From: Clostridium sp. OS1-26
Lineage (GTDB): Bacteria; Bacillota; Clostridia; Clostridiales; Clostridiaceae
Direction: 5' to 3'
NCBI RefSeq assembly: GCF_030915445.1
Contig: NZ_CP133264.1
Location: 62,001 to 126,000, forward strand
Length of the DNA stretch: 64,000 bases
Shown here: positions 19,568 to 29,105 of the stretch, piece after piece
Layout: every line of letters begins with the position of its first letter
Numbering within the stretch: the first letter of the stretch is position 1
The notes under the pieces: generated by a model
What the model saw: only the letters and a program-made list of their open reading frames with translations
Database searches by the model: none
Told to the model about the DNA's origin: nothing
Position numbers and translations under genes: made by a program

Positions 19568-20734
19568 TTAATTATAACTTTGTAATACCTTTTCCAATAA
19601 TTCCATAGCTTTATCTATATCACAATTCTCTACATTAAGTGGTGGTAAAAGCCTTATAACATCGTTCCCTGCAGTAACCGCTAGCAGCTTATTTTCAAAG
19701 CACTTCTTGCTAAACTCCTTTACATCTACCTTAAGCTTTATACCGAGTAATAATCCTACTCCTTTTATCTCTTCTATTATTGGATATTTCTCTTTTAAAT
19801 CTTTTAATTTAGAAATAATATATTCACTTTTCTCATTTACCTTATCTACTACTCCGCCATCTGTTAACTCCTTTAAAACAGCAAGACTTACTGCACAAGC
19901 GAGCGGATTCCCACCAAAGGTACTTCCGTGGTCTCCTGGTACAAGTACAGAAGCTTTTTCGTTAGTCATTACAGCTCCTATTGGAAATCCTCCACCAAGT
20001 CCTTTTGCCATGCATATAACATCTGGAATCACTCCAAATTTTTGATAAGCAAATAAAGTTCCTAGCCTTCCCATTCCACATTGAATTTCATCAAATATAA
20101 AAAGAGCATCATACTTTTCACATAATTCTTTAACTTGCTTTAAATATTCAATGGCAGCTGAGTTTATTCCACCTTCTCCTTGTATGGGTTCAATTATAAC
20201 TGCACAAACTTCACTACCCATTTTATCTTTCAAATCTTCTATATCATTAAATTTAGCACTTCTAGTTCCACCAATCAATGGCATAAAGTCTTCTTGATAC
20301 TTCTTCTGTCCTGTTACAGACAAAGCACCCATAGTTCTACCATGAAAAGAATTTTCCATGTATATTACTACATTTTTATCTGCTCCACCTTTTATCTTTC
20401 CATATTTTCTTCCTATCTTTACTCCACATTCCATAGCTTCTGTACCACTGTTACAGAAAAAAACAGATTTATGGTCACTATAAGAACATAGCTTTTCAGA
20501 TAACTCAATAGCTTGCTTACTCCAATAGTAATTAGATATATGCATTAATTCACTGCACTGATCAGCCATAGCTTTCGTTATTGCTGGATGGCTGTGCCCT
20601 AGACAGTTAACAGCTACCCCTGATACAAAATCCATATATTCTATGCCATTGCTATCATATAGCTTACTTCCTAAACCTTTTTCAAAAACTATATCAAATC
20701 TTCCATAAGTGTTCATTATATTACCTTTTGACAT
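19568..20734 (-). CDS. argD: Acetylornithine aminotransferase
   Basis: Predicted 388 aa class III aminotransferase that makes N-acetylornithine from the semialdehyde and glutamate. Motifs: MDFVSGVAVNCLGHSHP, NSGTEAMECGVKIGRKY, EPIQGEGGI, FIFDEIQCGMGR, and the PLP lysine in MAKGLGGGFPIGAV. Two starts are possible: ATG at 20734 with AAGGGGG, used here, or ATG at 20716, which overlaps the argB stop as TAATG and has AAAGG. The family also includes ornithine and GABA aminotransferases, but linkage to argB and argC favours ArgD. Confidence 0.92.
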   Translation of the reverse strand: MSKGNIMNTYGRFDIVFEKGLGSKLYDSNGIEYMDFVSGVAVNCLGHSHPAITKAMADQCSELMHISNYYWSKQAIELSEKLCSYSDHKSVFFCNSGTEAMECGVKIGRKYGKIKGGADKNVVIYMENSFHGRTMGALSVTGQKKYQEDFMPLIGGTRSAKFNDIEDLKDKMGSEVCAVIIEPIQGEGGINSAAIEYLKQVKELCEKYDALFIFDEIQCGMGRLGTLFAYQKFGVIPDVICMAKGLGGGFPIGAVMTNEKASVLVPGDHGSTFGGNPLACAVSLAVLKELTDGGVVDKVNEKSEYIISKLKDLKEKYPIIEEIKGVGLLLGIKLKVDVKEFSKKCFENKLLAVTAGNDVIRLLPPLNVENCDIDKAMELLEKVLQSYN

Positions 20735-21609
20735 TTTCTCTCTCTCCCCCTTGAAGTAATCTTAGTTCCAGAATCATATACTATATTTGAAATCAAACTG
20801 TGTTTCTTTCTGCCATCTATAAGGTGTATATCTTTTGTTCCATTTTCTATAGCCTCTATGCAACACTCCATTTTTGGTATCATTCCACCATTTATTATTC
20901 CTTCATCTATATAATTCTTCACATCTTCAGTAGTTATATTTCTAATAATACTTGATTTATCATTTATATCTTTATATACACCTTCTACATCCGTAAGAAT
21001 CATAAGTTTTTCGCACTTAAGTTCGGAACTTATAAAGGATGCTGCATAATCTGCATTTATATTATATTTATTTCCATGAGAATCACAAGCTATAGGAGAA
21101 ATCACTGGCACTCTTCCTCTTTCTAGAATACTTAATAAAAAGGCTTTATTTATACTTACTACTTCTCCAACAAAACCTATATCTATTTTCTTACCATTTT
21201 CGTATATATATTTTTTCTTTGCTTTAATTAGATTGCTATCTCTTCCACTTAGCCCTATGGCGCTTATTCCTTGATTACTTAAGCTTGCGGATATATCTTT
21301 GTTTATATGACCTGAAAGAACCATCTCAGCTATATCCATTACATTTTTATCAGTAACTCTAAGTCCATTTTTAAATTCACTTTTTACACCAGTCATTTTT
21401 AACCACTTAGATATTTCCGGGCCACCACCATGGACAATAATTATATTTATACCAAAGCGCTTTAGTAGAACTATATCCTCAATAAAGGCTTTAGATGCGT
21501 TTTCATCATTCATTATGCTTCCACCATATTTTACTACAAAGGTTTTACCTTTAAACTTATCTATATCATGTAGTGCTTCTAAAGGTATAGAATTTTCTTC
21601 CTCCAACAT
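20716..21609 (-). CDS. argB: Acetylglutamate kinase
   Basis: Predicted about 297 aa amino-acid kinase that phosphorylates N-acetylglutamate. Visible: TFVVKYGGSIM (Lys and glycine loop for ATP), IIIVHGGGPEISKW for the substrate, GVKSEFKNGLRVTD and a C-terminal GGMIPKMECCIEAIENG with the second catalytic lysine. The start is not certain: ATG at 21609 lies only three bases after GGTGGAG; GTG at 21621 is the alternative. It is divergent from argC with a 160-base spacer. Confidence 0.92.
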   Translation of the reverse strand: MLEEENSIPLEALHDIDKFKGKTFVVKYGGSIMNDENASKAFIEDIVLLKRFGINIIIVHGGGPEISKWLKMTGVKSEFKNGLRVTDKNVMDIAEMVLSGHINKDISASLSNQGISAIGLSGRDSNLIKAKKKYIYENGKKIDIGFVGEVVSINKAFLLSILERGRVPVISPIACDSHGNKYNINADYAASFISSELKCEKLMILTDVEGVYKDINDKSSIIRNITTEDVKNYIDEGIINGGMIPKMECCIEAIENGTKDIHLIDGRKKHSLISNIVYDSGTKITSRGRERKCQKVI

Positions 21610-21768
21610 GTGCTCCACCAACCTTATTAAATTTTATGAGAATAATTATACTCTTATTGTTATTAATATGCAATACATTTTAAATAATTTCATATTTTTA
21701 TTGCATAATTATATTAGCTTATGTATAATTATTTTTATGAATAATTTAAAATATTTAGAGGTGATAAG
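21610..21768. promoter_or_regulatory. Divergent argB/argC control region with possible ArgR half sites
   Basis: The spacer is very AT-rich and holds several near matches to the bacterial ARG box (TGNATWWWWATNCA-like), such as TTGCATAATTATATTAGC and ATGTATAATTATTTTTATG. These are weak in such DNA. Arginine repression from here would fit, but it is inferred. Confidence 0.3.
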
Positions 21769-22805
21769 ATGATTAATGTAGGAATATTGGGTTCCACAGG
21801 CTACGCAGGCCAACAACTGGTATGGCTTTTAACTAATCATTCAAATGCAAATATTGTTTTTCTTTCTTCTCATAGTTATGAAGGAGACTTATACAGTGAT
21901 ATATATAAAAATTATTATGGTTTCAATAAAAATATTTGCATAAATATGCAAAGAGCTGAATGTAAATTAAATAGCATCGATGTGCTTTTCATAGCTCTAC
22001 CCCATGGAAAATCTTTTGATATAACAAAAAAGCTCTTGAAAAAGGAGTAAAAGTCATAGATTTAGGGGCTGACTTTAGAATTAAATCAAAGGCTACTTAT
22101 GAGCAGTGGTATGGATTGGAACACCAATGTAGTGAGCTTCTGGAAGATTCAGTTTATGGACTTCCTGAACTTAAACGTGAAAGCATAAAAAATGCTTCTC
22201 TAATTGCTAACCCTGGCTGTTACCCTACTGCGAGCATTTTAGCACTTGCTCCACTTTTAAAAGCTAAAATAATTGATCCTAAGTCTATAATTATAGATGC
22301 TAAATCTGGAGTTTCTGGTGCAGGAAGAAATGCTGCTATACCAAATATATATACAGAATGTAACGAATCCATAAAAGCATATTCTGTTGCATCTCATAGA
22401 CATACTCCAGAAATTGAACAAGAACTTTCATATTTATTAGGAAGTGATTTAACTCTTGTTTTTACACCTCATTTAGTTCCTATGAATAGAGGAATTCTAT
22501 CTGTATGTTATGCAAACTTGACTATTGATATGTCACAAGAGGAATTATATAAGCTATATAATGATTTTTATAAAGATGAGTTTTTCGTAGGAGTTACAGA
22601 AGATATGCCTGAAACCAAATATGTTAAGGGTTCTAATATGTGCCACATAGGTCTAAGATTAGATAAAAGAACAGGAAAAGTAATAGTATGTTCGGCTATA
22701 GATAATTTAATGAAAGGTGCCGCAGGGCAGGCCATTCAAAATATGAATATTATGTTTGGACTAGACGAAAAAACGGGACTTAACTTTCCAGCAATGCTTC
22801 CTTAA
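21769..22805 (+). pseudogene. argC: N-acetyl-gamma-glutamyl-phosphate reductase, frame broken at A-AAA-AAG
   Basis: The first frame (21769-22050, after an AGAGGTG site) gives INVGILGSTGYAGQQLVWLL, the NADP-binding start of ArgC, and ends soon after a lysine pair. The second frame continues with [11 protein letters not shown], then [17 protein letters not shown] with the catalytic Cys, [12 protein letters not shown] and [12 protein letters not shown]. They join exactly if one A is added at 22026-22032: ACA-AAA-AAG-CTC should read ACA-AAA-AAA-GCT. A -1 ribosomal shift on A-AAA-AAG would give the same protein. Arginine synthesis needs this enzyme, so either the sequence has an error or expression uses slippage. 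Confidence 0.9.
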
Positions 22806-22825
22806 GGCATCTAAAATAACAAGTT

Positions 22826-22857
22826 AAAGCTCTTTATGCAACTGCATAAAGAGCTTT
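22826..22857 (+). terminator. Terminator after argC
   Basis: A 15-bp perfect stem (AAAGCTCTTTATGCA and complement) with a two-base loop is followed by GTTT. It lies between the convergent argC and spoVR genes. The DNA just before it (22805-22825) matches one arm of the GGCATCT repeat family. Confidence 0.8.
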
Positions 22858-22885
22858 GTTTACTACTAAACAATCAAACTCGCTA

Positions 22886-24253
22886 TTATTCATAAGTTAT
22901 CTTCTTATTTTCATCACATACAATCTTTGTATCTTTTCCATTTAGATTGGTTTTTAAAACTACTTTATGCTTCCACAAATCAACTACATGTTTGAGAGTC
23001 TCCACTGCATATTGAAGTTGAAGCTCTCTTCCTTCAAAGACGTGCTCAATAGTTAAAGTTTTATCCATTTTTGACATATCTTCAACTCTAATGTTCGGAA
23101 TACCACCCATGCCACAACTATTACTTAGAGTATTTCTTATTTCCTTCCATCCTTCATCATCAGATATTTCATCAATGACATAATTCTTATCTTTCTTAAT
23201 ATACTGGAATAAATTAAGCTTAGTACAAAGTTCCTTTGTCAGGTACCTTCTTAAGAAAGACTCATCTCTTTCTATGAGCCTTACCTCAAATATTTTTTCT
23301 TCTCCGTATTTCTCAACTAGGTCTTTATAAATTTCAAAGCCTAAGAAATATGGATTTATATTTCCTTGAAGAGGTACAATAACGTCATTATGTCTTTTTA
23401 TAAACTCAAGATAAAGCTTTTGAGGTAATTCTAATTTCTTTAGAATATTATAATGCCAGTAGCTGGCCCATCCTTCATTCATAATTTTGGTTTCTATTTG
23501 AGGAACAAAATACTTTGTTTCATCCCTAACTATTTCTATAACATTCTTCTGCCACTCAAACAAATCGCCATGCATAGATATAAAACCTAATATATCTTCT
23601 ACCGGCTCTTGTGGTATTTTTTCAACATCAGGAGGCTCTGGCTTTTCCCTCGGTACAATTGGACTATAATTTATATCTATGCTTTTATAATCTTCCATTT
23701 TTCTTTTTCTAATCTCTTCATCGCTTAAATGCTTAACTCCAACAGCTCTATTTGTCTGATATTTTAGAGCATGAGCTGCATTTAACATCTTTTCAACCTC
23801 TACATACCCTATACTCGGATCGTTAATATATGACCTTATAATATCTGCATGATTTTTAAACATTTCCAAAGTATAGATTGCACTTGTGGCTTCTTTAAAC
23901 ATTCTATTATTTTTGAAAAAATCGTTATGTCCATAAACATGGGCCATTGTTAATATTTGAAGCAGCATTGTATTATCCTTCATTAAATATGCGATGCACG
24001 GATTTGAGTTTATTACCATTTCATAAGGAAGCCCTGTAAGATTATAATTATACAGAGTTCTGAGCTTTTCATATGCTTTCCCAAAGCTCCAGTGCGGATA
24101 CATAGAAGGCATACCTACATAAACTTCGTATGCCAGCATATCATTATAGTTTATGATTTCAAATTCCTGTGGATAATAATCAAGTCCAACTTCCCTTGCC
24201 TTTTCTTCTATTAAGTCATTCCACATCTCCAGATCAGCTATAGTGTATTCCAA
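22886..24253 (-). CDS. spoVR: SpoVR family protein
   Basis: Predicted 455 aa. SpoVR is needed for normal spore cortex in Bacillus, though its biochemistry is unknown. The long conserved N-terminus includes YYPQEFEIINYNDMLAYEVY and HWSFGKAYEK; MAHVYGHNDFFKNN and NEGWASYWHYNIL are the most diagnostic segments, with histidines and glutamates that could bind metal. The start appears to be a TTG after AAAGGGGGTGAGG. It is the last gene of a prkA-yhbH-spoVR cluster, a widespread sporulation and stress arrangement (yeaG-yeaH-ycgB in enterobacteria). Confidence 0.93.
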   Translation of the reverse strand: MEYTIADLEMWNDLIEEKAREVGLDYYPQEFEIINYNDMLAYEVYVGMPSMYPHWSFGKAYEKLRTLYNYNLTGLPYEMVINSNPCIAYLMKDNTMLLQILTMAHVYGHNDFFKNNRMFKEATSAIYTLEMFKNHADIIRSYINDPSIGYVEVEKMLNAAHALKYQTNRAVGVKHLSDEEIRKRKMEDYKSIDINYSPIVPREKPEPPDVEKIPQEPVEDILGFISMHGDLFEWQKNVIEIVRDETKYFVPQIETKIMNEGWASYWHYNILKKLELPQKLYLEFIKRHNDVIVPLQGNINPYFLGFEIYKDLVEKYGEEKIFEVRLIERDESFLRRYLTKELCTKLNLFQYIKKDKNYVIDEISDDEGWKEIRNTLSNSCGMGGIPNIRVEDMSKMDKTLTIEHVFEGRELQLQYAVETLKHVVDLWKHKVVLKTNLNGKDTKIVCDENKKITYE

Positions 24254-24274
24254 TTCCTCACCCCCTTTAACAAA

Positions 24275-25492
24275 TTAATAGTCATTATTTATTTCTACAG
24301 TAAGCATTTCTCTAAGAGCATCCCACATATCCTCTTTCTTTTTCATTGCTACAGATACAAAATTCTTTCTTTTAACTTCATTAGAATATCTCTTTTTTAT
24401 TGCACTGGTATATCCATAAGCCATAATTTCTGCATATCCAAATAGGTTGCTAACATCACACAATGTATTAGCCGCTTTAACAGCCCTATCATTATCTTCA
24501 CTCCAATTATCTCCATCACTTACATGAAAAGCATATATATTCCATATAGCCGGATTGTATTTTTCGTTAATAATTTCTAAAGCCTTATTGTATCCGCTAG
24601 ATATATAAGTGCCTCCAGATTCAACCTTGTGAAAGAATTCATTTTCTGTAACAACTTTAGCAGTGGTGGAGTGTGCAATAAACACAACCTCCACGTTTGA
24701 ATACTTAGCTTTCACAAACTGATACAACATAAAGAAAAATGATCTAGCTAAATACTTTTTATTTTGATCCATAGATGCCGAAGTATCCATTATGCACATT
24801 ACCACTGCACTGTATTCTCTCTTCTTGGTTGGTTTTACTCTATAATATCTTAAATCATCTTCTTTAAAAGGAAATCTCCCTACAAGATCTTCTCCATCAA
24901 GAGAATATTGGTTTAGCACTTCTTCATTCATTCCATTTTTTTGAACATCTTCTTTAAGCGCTCTTTTCATACCCTGTTTTCTTTTTAACTTTTCAACAAC
25001 AGTTTTCTTCTTTGCAAGCCTTGGGGGGATTCCACTTTTCTGATAACCACACTTCTTCTTTGAACCCTCTGACAATATTTCAGAAAATCTCTTTTTAGTC
25101 AAATTAGGTAAATTTAAATCCTGAAATACATATTCCATAATTTCTTCTATGGTTATCTCAGTTTCGTATATGTCTTCTCCTTCCTCATTACCTGCCCCTT
25201 TATTTCCACTTCCTTTGGCTTCTTTTTCGGTGCCTATTACGTCTCCTCTTTTCTCTGTGCCATCACCACTTCCTACACCAGGCACATTTTTCCCATATAC
25301 AAATTGATATTCTTTGAGCCCTTTAATAGGAATTTTTATCTTTTTATTTTTTGTCTGTCCTATAATACTTTCCTCTGACAGAATATCTACAAGATTCTTC
25401 TTTATCGAATCTTCAACAAGTTCTTTATGTCTTCTCCTATCCTCGCCAGCCCTATCATGCCCTATAGGGTTGAATTCTCTAAATACTGCCAT
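24275..25492 (-). CDS. yhbH: DUF444/YhbH family sporulation protein
   Basis: Predicted 405 aa. It begins [25 protein letters not shown], typical of YhbH/YeaH. The C-terminal half has a von Willebrand A-like segment ([20 protein letters not shown], with the DxSxS metal site). A glycine- and glutamate-rich insert near residues 80-110 is low complexity. ATG at 25492 follows a GGAAGGA site; the longer frame has no site. Its start falls just before the prkA stop region, so the two are probably translated together. The exact role in sporulation is unknown. Confidence 0.92.
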   Translation of the reverse strand: MAVFREFNPIGHDRAGEDRRRHKELVEDSIKKNLVDILSEESIIGQTKNKKIKIPIKGLKEYQFVYGKNVPGVGSGDGTEKRGDVIGTEKEAKGSGNKGAGNEEGEDIYETEITIEEIMEYVFQDLNLPNLTKKRFSEILSEGSKKKCGYQKSGIPPRLAKKKTVVEKLKRKQGMKRALKEDVQKNGMNEEVLNQYSLDGEDLVGRFPFKEDDLRYYRVKPTKKREYSAVVMCIMDTSASMDQNKKYLARSFFFMLYQFVKAKYSNVEVVFIAHSTTAKVVTENEFFHKVESGGTYISSGYNKALEIINEKYNPAIWNIYAFHVSDGDNWSEDNDRAVKAANTLCDVSNLFGYAEIMAYGYTSAIKKRYSNEVKRKNFVSVAMKKKEDMWDALREMLTVEINNDY

Positions 25493-25496
25493 AATA

Positions 25497-27419
25497 TCAA
25501 TCCTTCCATAGATTATTAGCAGCATATTTTAATATTACATCACAGCAATGATCGCAATACCCGTTTTTCTTCATTTCTTCTACCATTGAATTATATTTCT
25601 TATGCTGTTCCTTATCTCTAACTTTTGATTTAGTAACTATACGTGACATCTCTCTTACTGATGATGTTATTTTCTTTTCTATAGCTTCTTTTAAAGGCTC
25701 GTATGATGTATAATCCACTTTTCCACCTTTTCTCATTAGATAGAACATATAAGATGTTACATCTGATCTAAAGCCTTTAGCAGAACCTTCTGATATTCCA
25801 ATTTGCTCTTCTATAGAACGCATAAATTTTTCGTCTGGATCTAACTGTTCTCCAGTTGATTTATCTTTAATTTTAGTCCTATTAACATAAGCTTCTGCAT
25901 GATCTAAATAATTATTGAATAAGCTCTCAGCTTGTTCCTTAAAGCTTTGAATAAATGCCTTAGTTATTTCTTTTTCAAGAACCTTATTATATTCTTTTCT
26001 TATGCTATCTTGAATTAATCCAAGATATTTCTTTCTCAAGTCATCAGCTACGTCTAAATCTTTTATCGATTTAATGATACTTTCCATTACACTTAATGGA
26101 TTAATGCAATCATGTTCTGAATCTGAAAGAGCATTATCTATAGCTTTAATAATGAATCTTGTTGATATACCTTCCATACCCTCTCTTATTCCGGATTCTT
26201 CTTTAAGTTCCATAATATCCATCTTCTTAGTAGTTCCTTTTTCAACTATTTCTTCTCCGTTATAAATCTTTAACTTAGTCAAAAGATCTACTTTATTGGA
26301 TAGAGATAGTCTGCTTAATATAGCAAACATAGCAGCTACTTCAATAGTATGTGGTGCTATATGAGCTTTAAAGTGACTCTTCTTTAATATCTTTTCATAT
26401 ATCTTTGTTTCCTCACTTAACTCCATGCAATATGGAACTTCAACCTTAACTATTCTGTCTAATATAGCTTCATTCGTATGGTCTGATTTAAACTTATTCC
26501 ATTCAGCTTCATTAGAGTGCGCAATTATAACTCCATCGAAATAAATCATAGAACCTTTTCCTGGAGATGGTATAGATTTTTCTTGAGTAGCAGTTATAAT
26601 AGTATGAAGATACTCTACATCATTTTTAAATACTTCTATAAATTCAACCAATCCTCTGTTTCCAACATCGAAAGCACCATTTAAGGAGAATATACGAGGA
26701 TCATCTTCCGGATATAAATCCATCTTCGAAATGTCTACTGATCCGACCAAAACTGATGTGTCTTGATTATTTGGATCAACAGGTGGTACTACCCCTATTC
26801 CTTTTCTGGATCTAATAGAAAATCCTGTTTTAACCACTGGGAAGTTTTCATACTGTCCTTTAAACTCTTCTTTTAATCTATGTCTGCATATCGGGCATAA
26901 ATCTCCTTCTATTTTTATTCCTAAGTTTTCTTCAAACTGTTTTCTTAAATGTTTAGGAATAAGATGGAGAGGCTCTTCTCTCATAGGACAGCCCTTCAAA
27001 GCATATATAGGTTCGCTTTCCTCTAGAGCCCTTTTTAATACTTCTACTATAGAAGACTTTCCTGAACCTACAGGCCCAACTAAATAAAGTACCTGTCTTG
27101 ACTCTTCACCATTCATAGCTGCTGAATAAAAATAACTAGCTATTTTCATAAGAGTTTTTTCAATGCCGAAAAAATCATTTTTAAAAAAATTATAACTTTT
27201 TATTGTTTCATTACCATATATTTTTCTTATCCTTAGGTTTTCTTCTGATTTTAAAATTTCCACACCTGGATCTGTTATTAAATTATACATTCTTCTATGT
27301 GCAAGTTGAGCAACTTCCGGATTTTCTTTTATAATCTGGAGATACTCTAATAAGGTTCCTTCAAATTCGTCTTTTCTTCCTTTTTCTCTATCCTGCTCTA
27401 TTAATTCTTTAAAATTCAT
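25497..27419 (-). CDS. prkA: PrkA family serine protein kinase/AAA+ protein
   Basis: Predicted 640 aa. The N-terminal AAA+-like domain has the Walker [15 protein letters not shown] near residue 110 and an Asp-rich [21 protein letters not shown] region; a CPICRHR cysteine pair is present. The C-terminal region resembles the kinase-like end of PrkA/YeaG. In Bacillus PrkA acts during sporulation and may be an ATP-dependent protease or kinase. The start has a GGAGGTTGAGGG site. It is the first gene of the operon with yhbH and spoVR. Confidence 0.94.
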   Translation of the reverse strand: MNFKELIEQDREKGRKDEFEGTLLEYLQIIKENPEVAQLAHRRMYNLITDPGVEILKSEENLRIRKIYGNETIKSYNFFKNDFFGIEKTLMKIASYFYSAAMNGEESRQVLYLVGPVGSGKSSIVEVLKRALEESEPIYALKGCPMREEPLHLIPKHLRKQFEENLGIKIEGDLCPICRHRLKEEFKGQYENFPVVKTGFSIRSRKGIGVVPPVDPNNQDTSVLVGSVDISKMDLYPEDDPRIFSLNGAFDVGNRGLVEFIEVFKNDVEYLHTIITATQEKSIPSPGKGSMIYFDGVIIAHSNEAEWNKFKSDHTNEAILDRIVKVEVPYCMELSEETKIYEKILKKSHFKAHIAPHTIEVAAMFAILSRLSLSNKVDLLTKLKIYNGEEIVEKGTTKKMDIMELKEESGIREGMEGISTRFIIKAIDNALSDSEHDCINPLSVMESIIKSIKDLDVADDLRKKYLGLIQDSIRKEYNKVLEKEITKAFIQSFKEQAESLFNNYLDHAEAYVNRTKIKDKSTGEQLDPDEKFMRSIEEQIGISEGSAKGFRSDVTSYMFYLMRKGGKVDYTSYEPLKEAIEKKITSSVREMSRIVTKSKVRDKEQHKKYNSMVEEMKKNGYCDHCCDVILKYAANNLWKD

Positions 27420-27543
27420 CCCTCAACCTCCATATAAAGTGATAAAAGAAAGACTGTTTATATAATGATTTTAGATACATCATTATTTGATATATCTTTG
27501 TAGTATTTATATTAAATTTTTGTATGTTTTAGAACAGAGTTAG

Positions 27544-27700
27544 ATATCTGAAATAAAATAACACTTTAAAGATGCGACGGATATTTTGCGCAAAACAAGG
27601 AGACAAGCTCCGCGGATAGTTGTTCTATCAACGGCTTCTGCCAGCGCAGCATGATGCAAAATATATTAGCATACTTACTAGTTATTTTTTGAAGATGCCT
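27544..27700. repeat. GGCATCT-family palindromic element with a structured core
   Basis: The left arm (ATATCTGAAATAAAATAACA, from 27544) and right arm (ACTAGTTATTTTTTGAAGATG, ending 27698) match the two arms of the palindrome at 37016-37081. Between them is a 105-base core richer in GC than its surroundings, with small hairpins: GGAG-acaa-GCTCC, GTTG-ttctat-CAAC, GGC-ttct-GCC and distant GGATATTTTGC with GCAAAATAT. No reading frame is present. It lies in the 460-base gap upstream of prkA. It could be a small mobile element or a structured RNA. Confidence 0.7.
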
Positions 27701-27794
27701 TAATTGGGATAAAAATTAAGAATTCGTTAAATACAAGCAAAGATAGATATAAAAAATTGTTATGTATGCTTGTACATCTTGCAAAAAGAAAAAA

Positions 27795-27818
27795 GAACTA
27801 GCTCTAATTTACTAGTTC
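27795..27818 (-). terminator. Terminator of the ornithine cyclodeaminase family gene
   Basis: A 7-bp stem GAACTAG/CTAGTTC, followed on the minus strand by TTTTTTCTTTTT, lies 65 bases past the gene end. Confidence 0.7.
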
Positions 27819-27882
27819 CAAAGTAGTATTAATAAATATGAGTAAAAAAGTACATTTATATTATTGCCATATAATTATAATT

Positions 27883-28869
27883 TTATACTTCTACCACTTT
27901 ACCTATTCCATTTTCTAATGCTTTTTTATATATTTTATTTGCAGTTACCACATCCTGCACAGCAATCCCCACCGTCTTAAATAGAGTTATTTCACTATCA
28001 TTTTCTCTTCCTTTAACTTTGCCTAGTATTACTTCACCTAACTCCCCATTTATTCTATTAGGATTTATAAGTCCTTTTTCCATAGGCTGAATAAAGTCAC
28101 CAGCCTCAGCAGTTACTGCATCTCTTGAATCAACAAATACCTTATCCGCTTTTGCAACGATGTACTCATCTAACTCCTGCATTTCTCTCGTATATGAACC
28201 AACTCCATTTACATGAGCGCCCTTTTTTACTAAATTTCCTGGGAAAACAGGCTTTTTAGAGGTTGTAACGGCAGTTATTATATCAGCATCTTCTATTGCC
28301 TCCTCAGCACTTTCTGCTGCAATAATTTCTACTCCATATTCTTTTAATTCTATCTTGGCATCGTCAACAAATTTCTTAGCTCTATCACTTAGGGAAAAAA
28401 CCTTTACAAGTTTAAGCTTTCTAACTGCAAGCAATGCTTCAAGCTGGCACATAGCCTGGCCTCCAGCTCCAAAAATAGCTGCTACCTTTGCATCAGTAGA
28501 CGCAAGCACATCAGTAGCTGCTCCTGAAGCTGCTCCTGTCCTAAGCTGAGTTAAATAAGTTCCATCCATTATGCAGCAAACCTCACCTGTGGTTCCATCT
28601 AATAAAATCATTTGAGCTGGTACTGATGGTATTCCTTTTTCTACATTCTTAGGAAATACTGAAACTATTTTTATTCCTACACTATCTAAATCTGGAACAT
28701 ATCCTGGCATAAATAAGCTTTGACCACTCTGTTTAGCAACATCTATATTCACTCTTAGAGGAACTATGCTTTTCCCTTCTGAATAAATCGAAAAGGCCTG
28801 TTTAACAGAATCTACGGCATCTTTCATAGAAAATACCTTTTTTATGTCTTCTTTAGATAAAATTAGCAT
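27883..28869 (-). CDS. Ornithine cyclodeaminase/mu-crystallin family protein
   Basis: Predicted 328 aa Rossmann-fold enzyme. Diagnostic segments: RTGAASGAATDVLA, NAD-binding IFGAGGQAMCQLEALLAV, NGVGSYTREMQELDE and VFVDSRDAV. Members make proline from ornithine or reduce imino acids (alanine dehydrogenase, ketimine reductase). An ornithine or proline role would suit an amino-acid fermenter, but the sequence alone does not settle the substrate. ATG at 28869 follows a GGAGGTAAAGAG site. It stands alone with its own terminator. Confidence 0.82.
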   Translation of the reverse strand: MLILSKEDIKKVFSMKDAVDSVKQAFSIYSEGKSIVPLRVNIDVAKQSGQSLFMPGYVPDLDSVGIKIVSVFPKNVEKGIPSVPAQMILLDGTTGEVCCIMDGTYLTQLRTGAASGAATDVLASTDAKVAAIFGAGGQAMCQLEALLAVRKLKLVKVFSLSDRAKKFVDDAKIELKEYGVEIIAAESAEEAIEDADIITAVTTSKKPVFPGNLVKKGAHVNGVGSYTREMQELDEYIVAKADKVFVDSRDAVTAEAGDFIQPMEKGLINPNRINGELGEVILGKVKGRENDSEITLFKTVGIAVQDVVTANKIYKKALENGIGKVVEV

Positions 28870-29105
28870 CTCTTTACCTCCATTTACTTTTATGTACATA
28901 TAAACTTTGAAAGTCTTTAAGTATATTTTAACAATTTTTCAGATTTTCATCAAACACCTTTCAATCTTATATATTAATAATAAAATCTTAGAGGATATAA
29001 AAAGATACAGCTTATATTAAACATAAACTGTACCTTCTCTAAAATTATATAATTTCATCTAAAAGTGTTTTTCTACTCAGTAGAAATTTCTTCATTCCCT
29101 AAACT

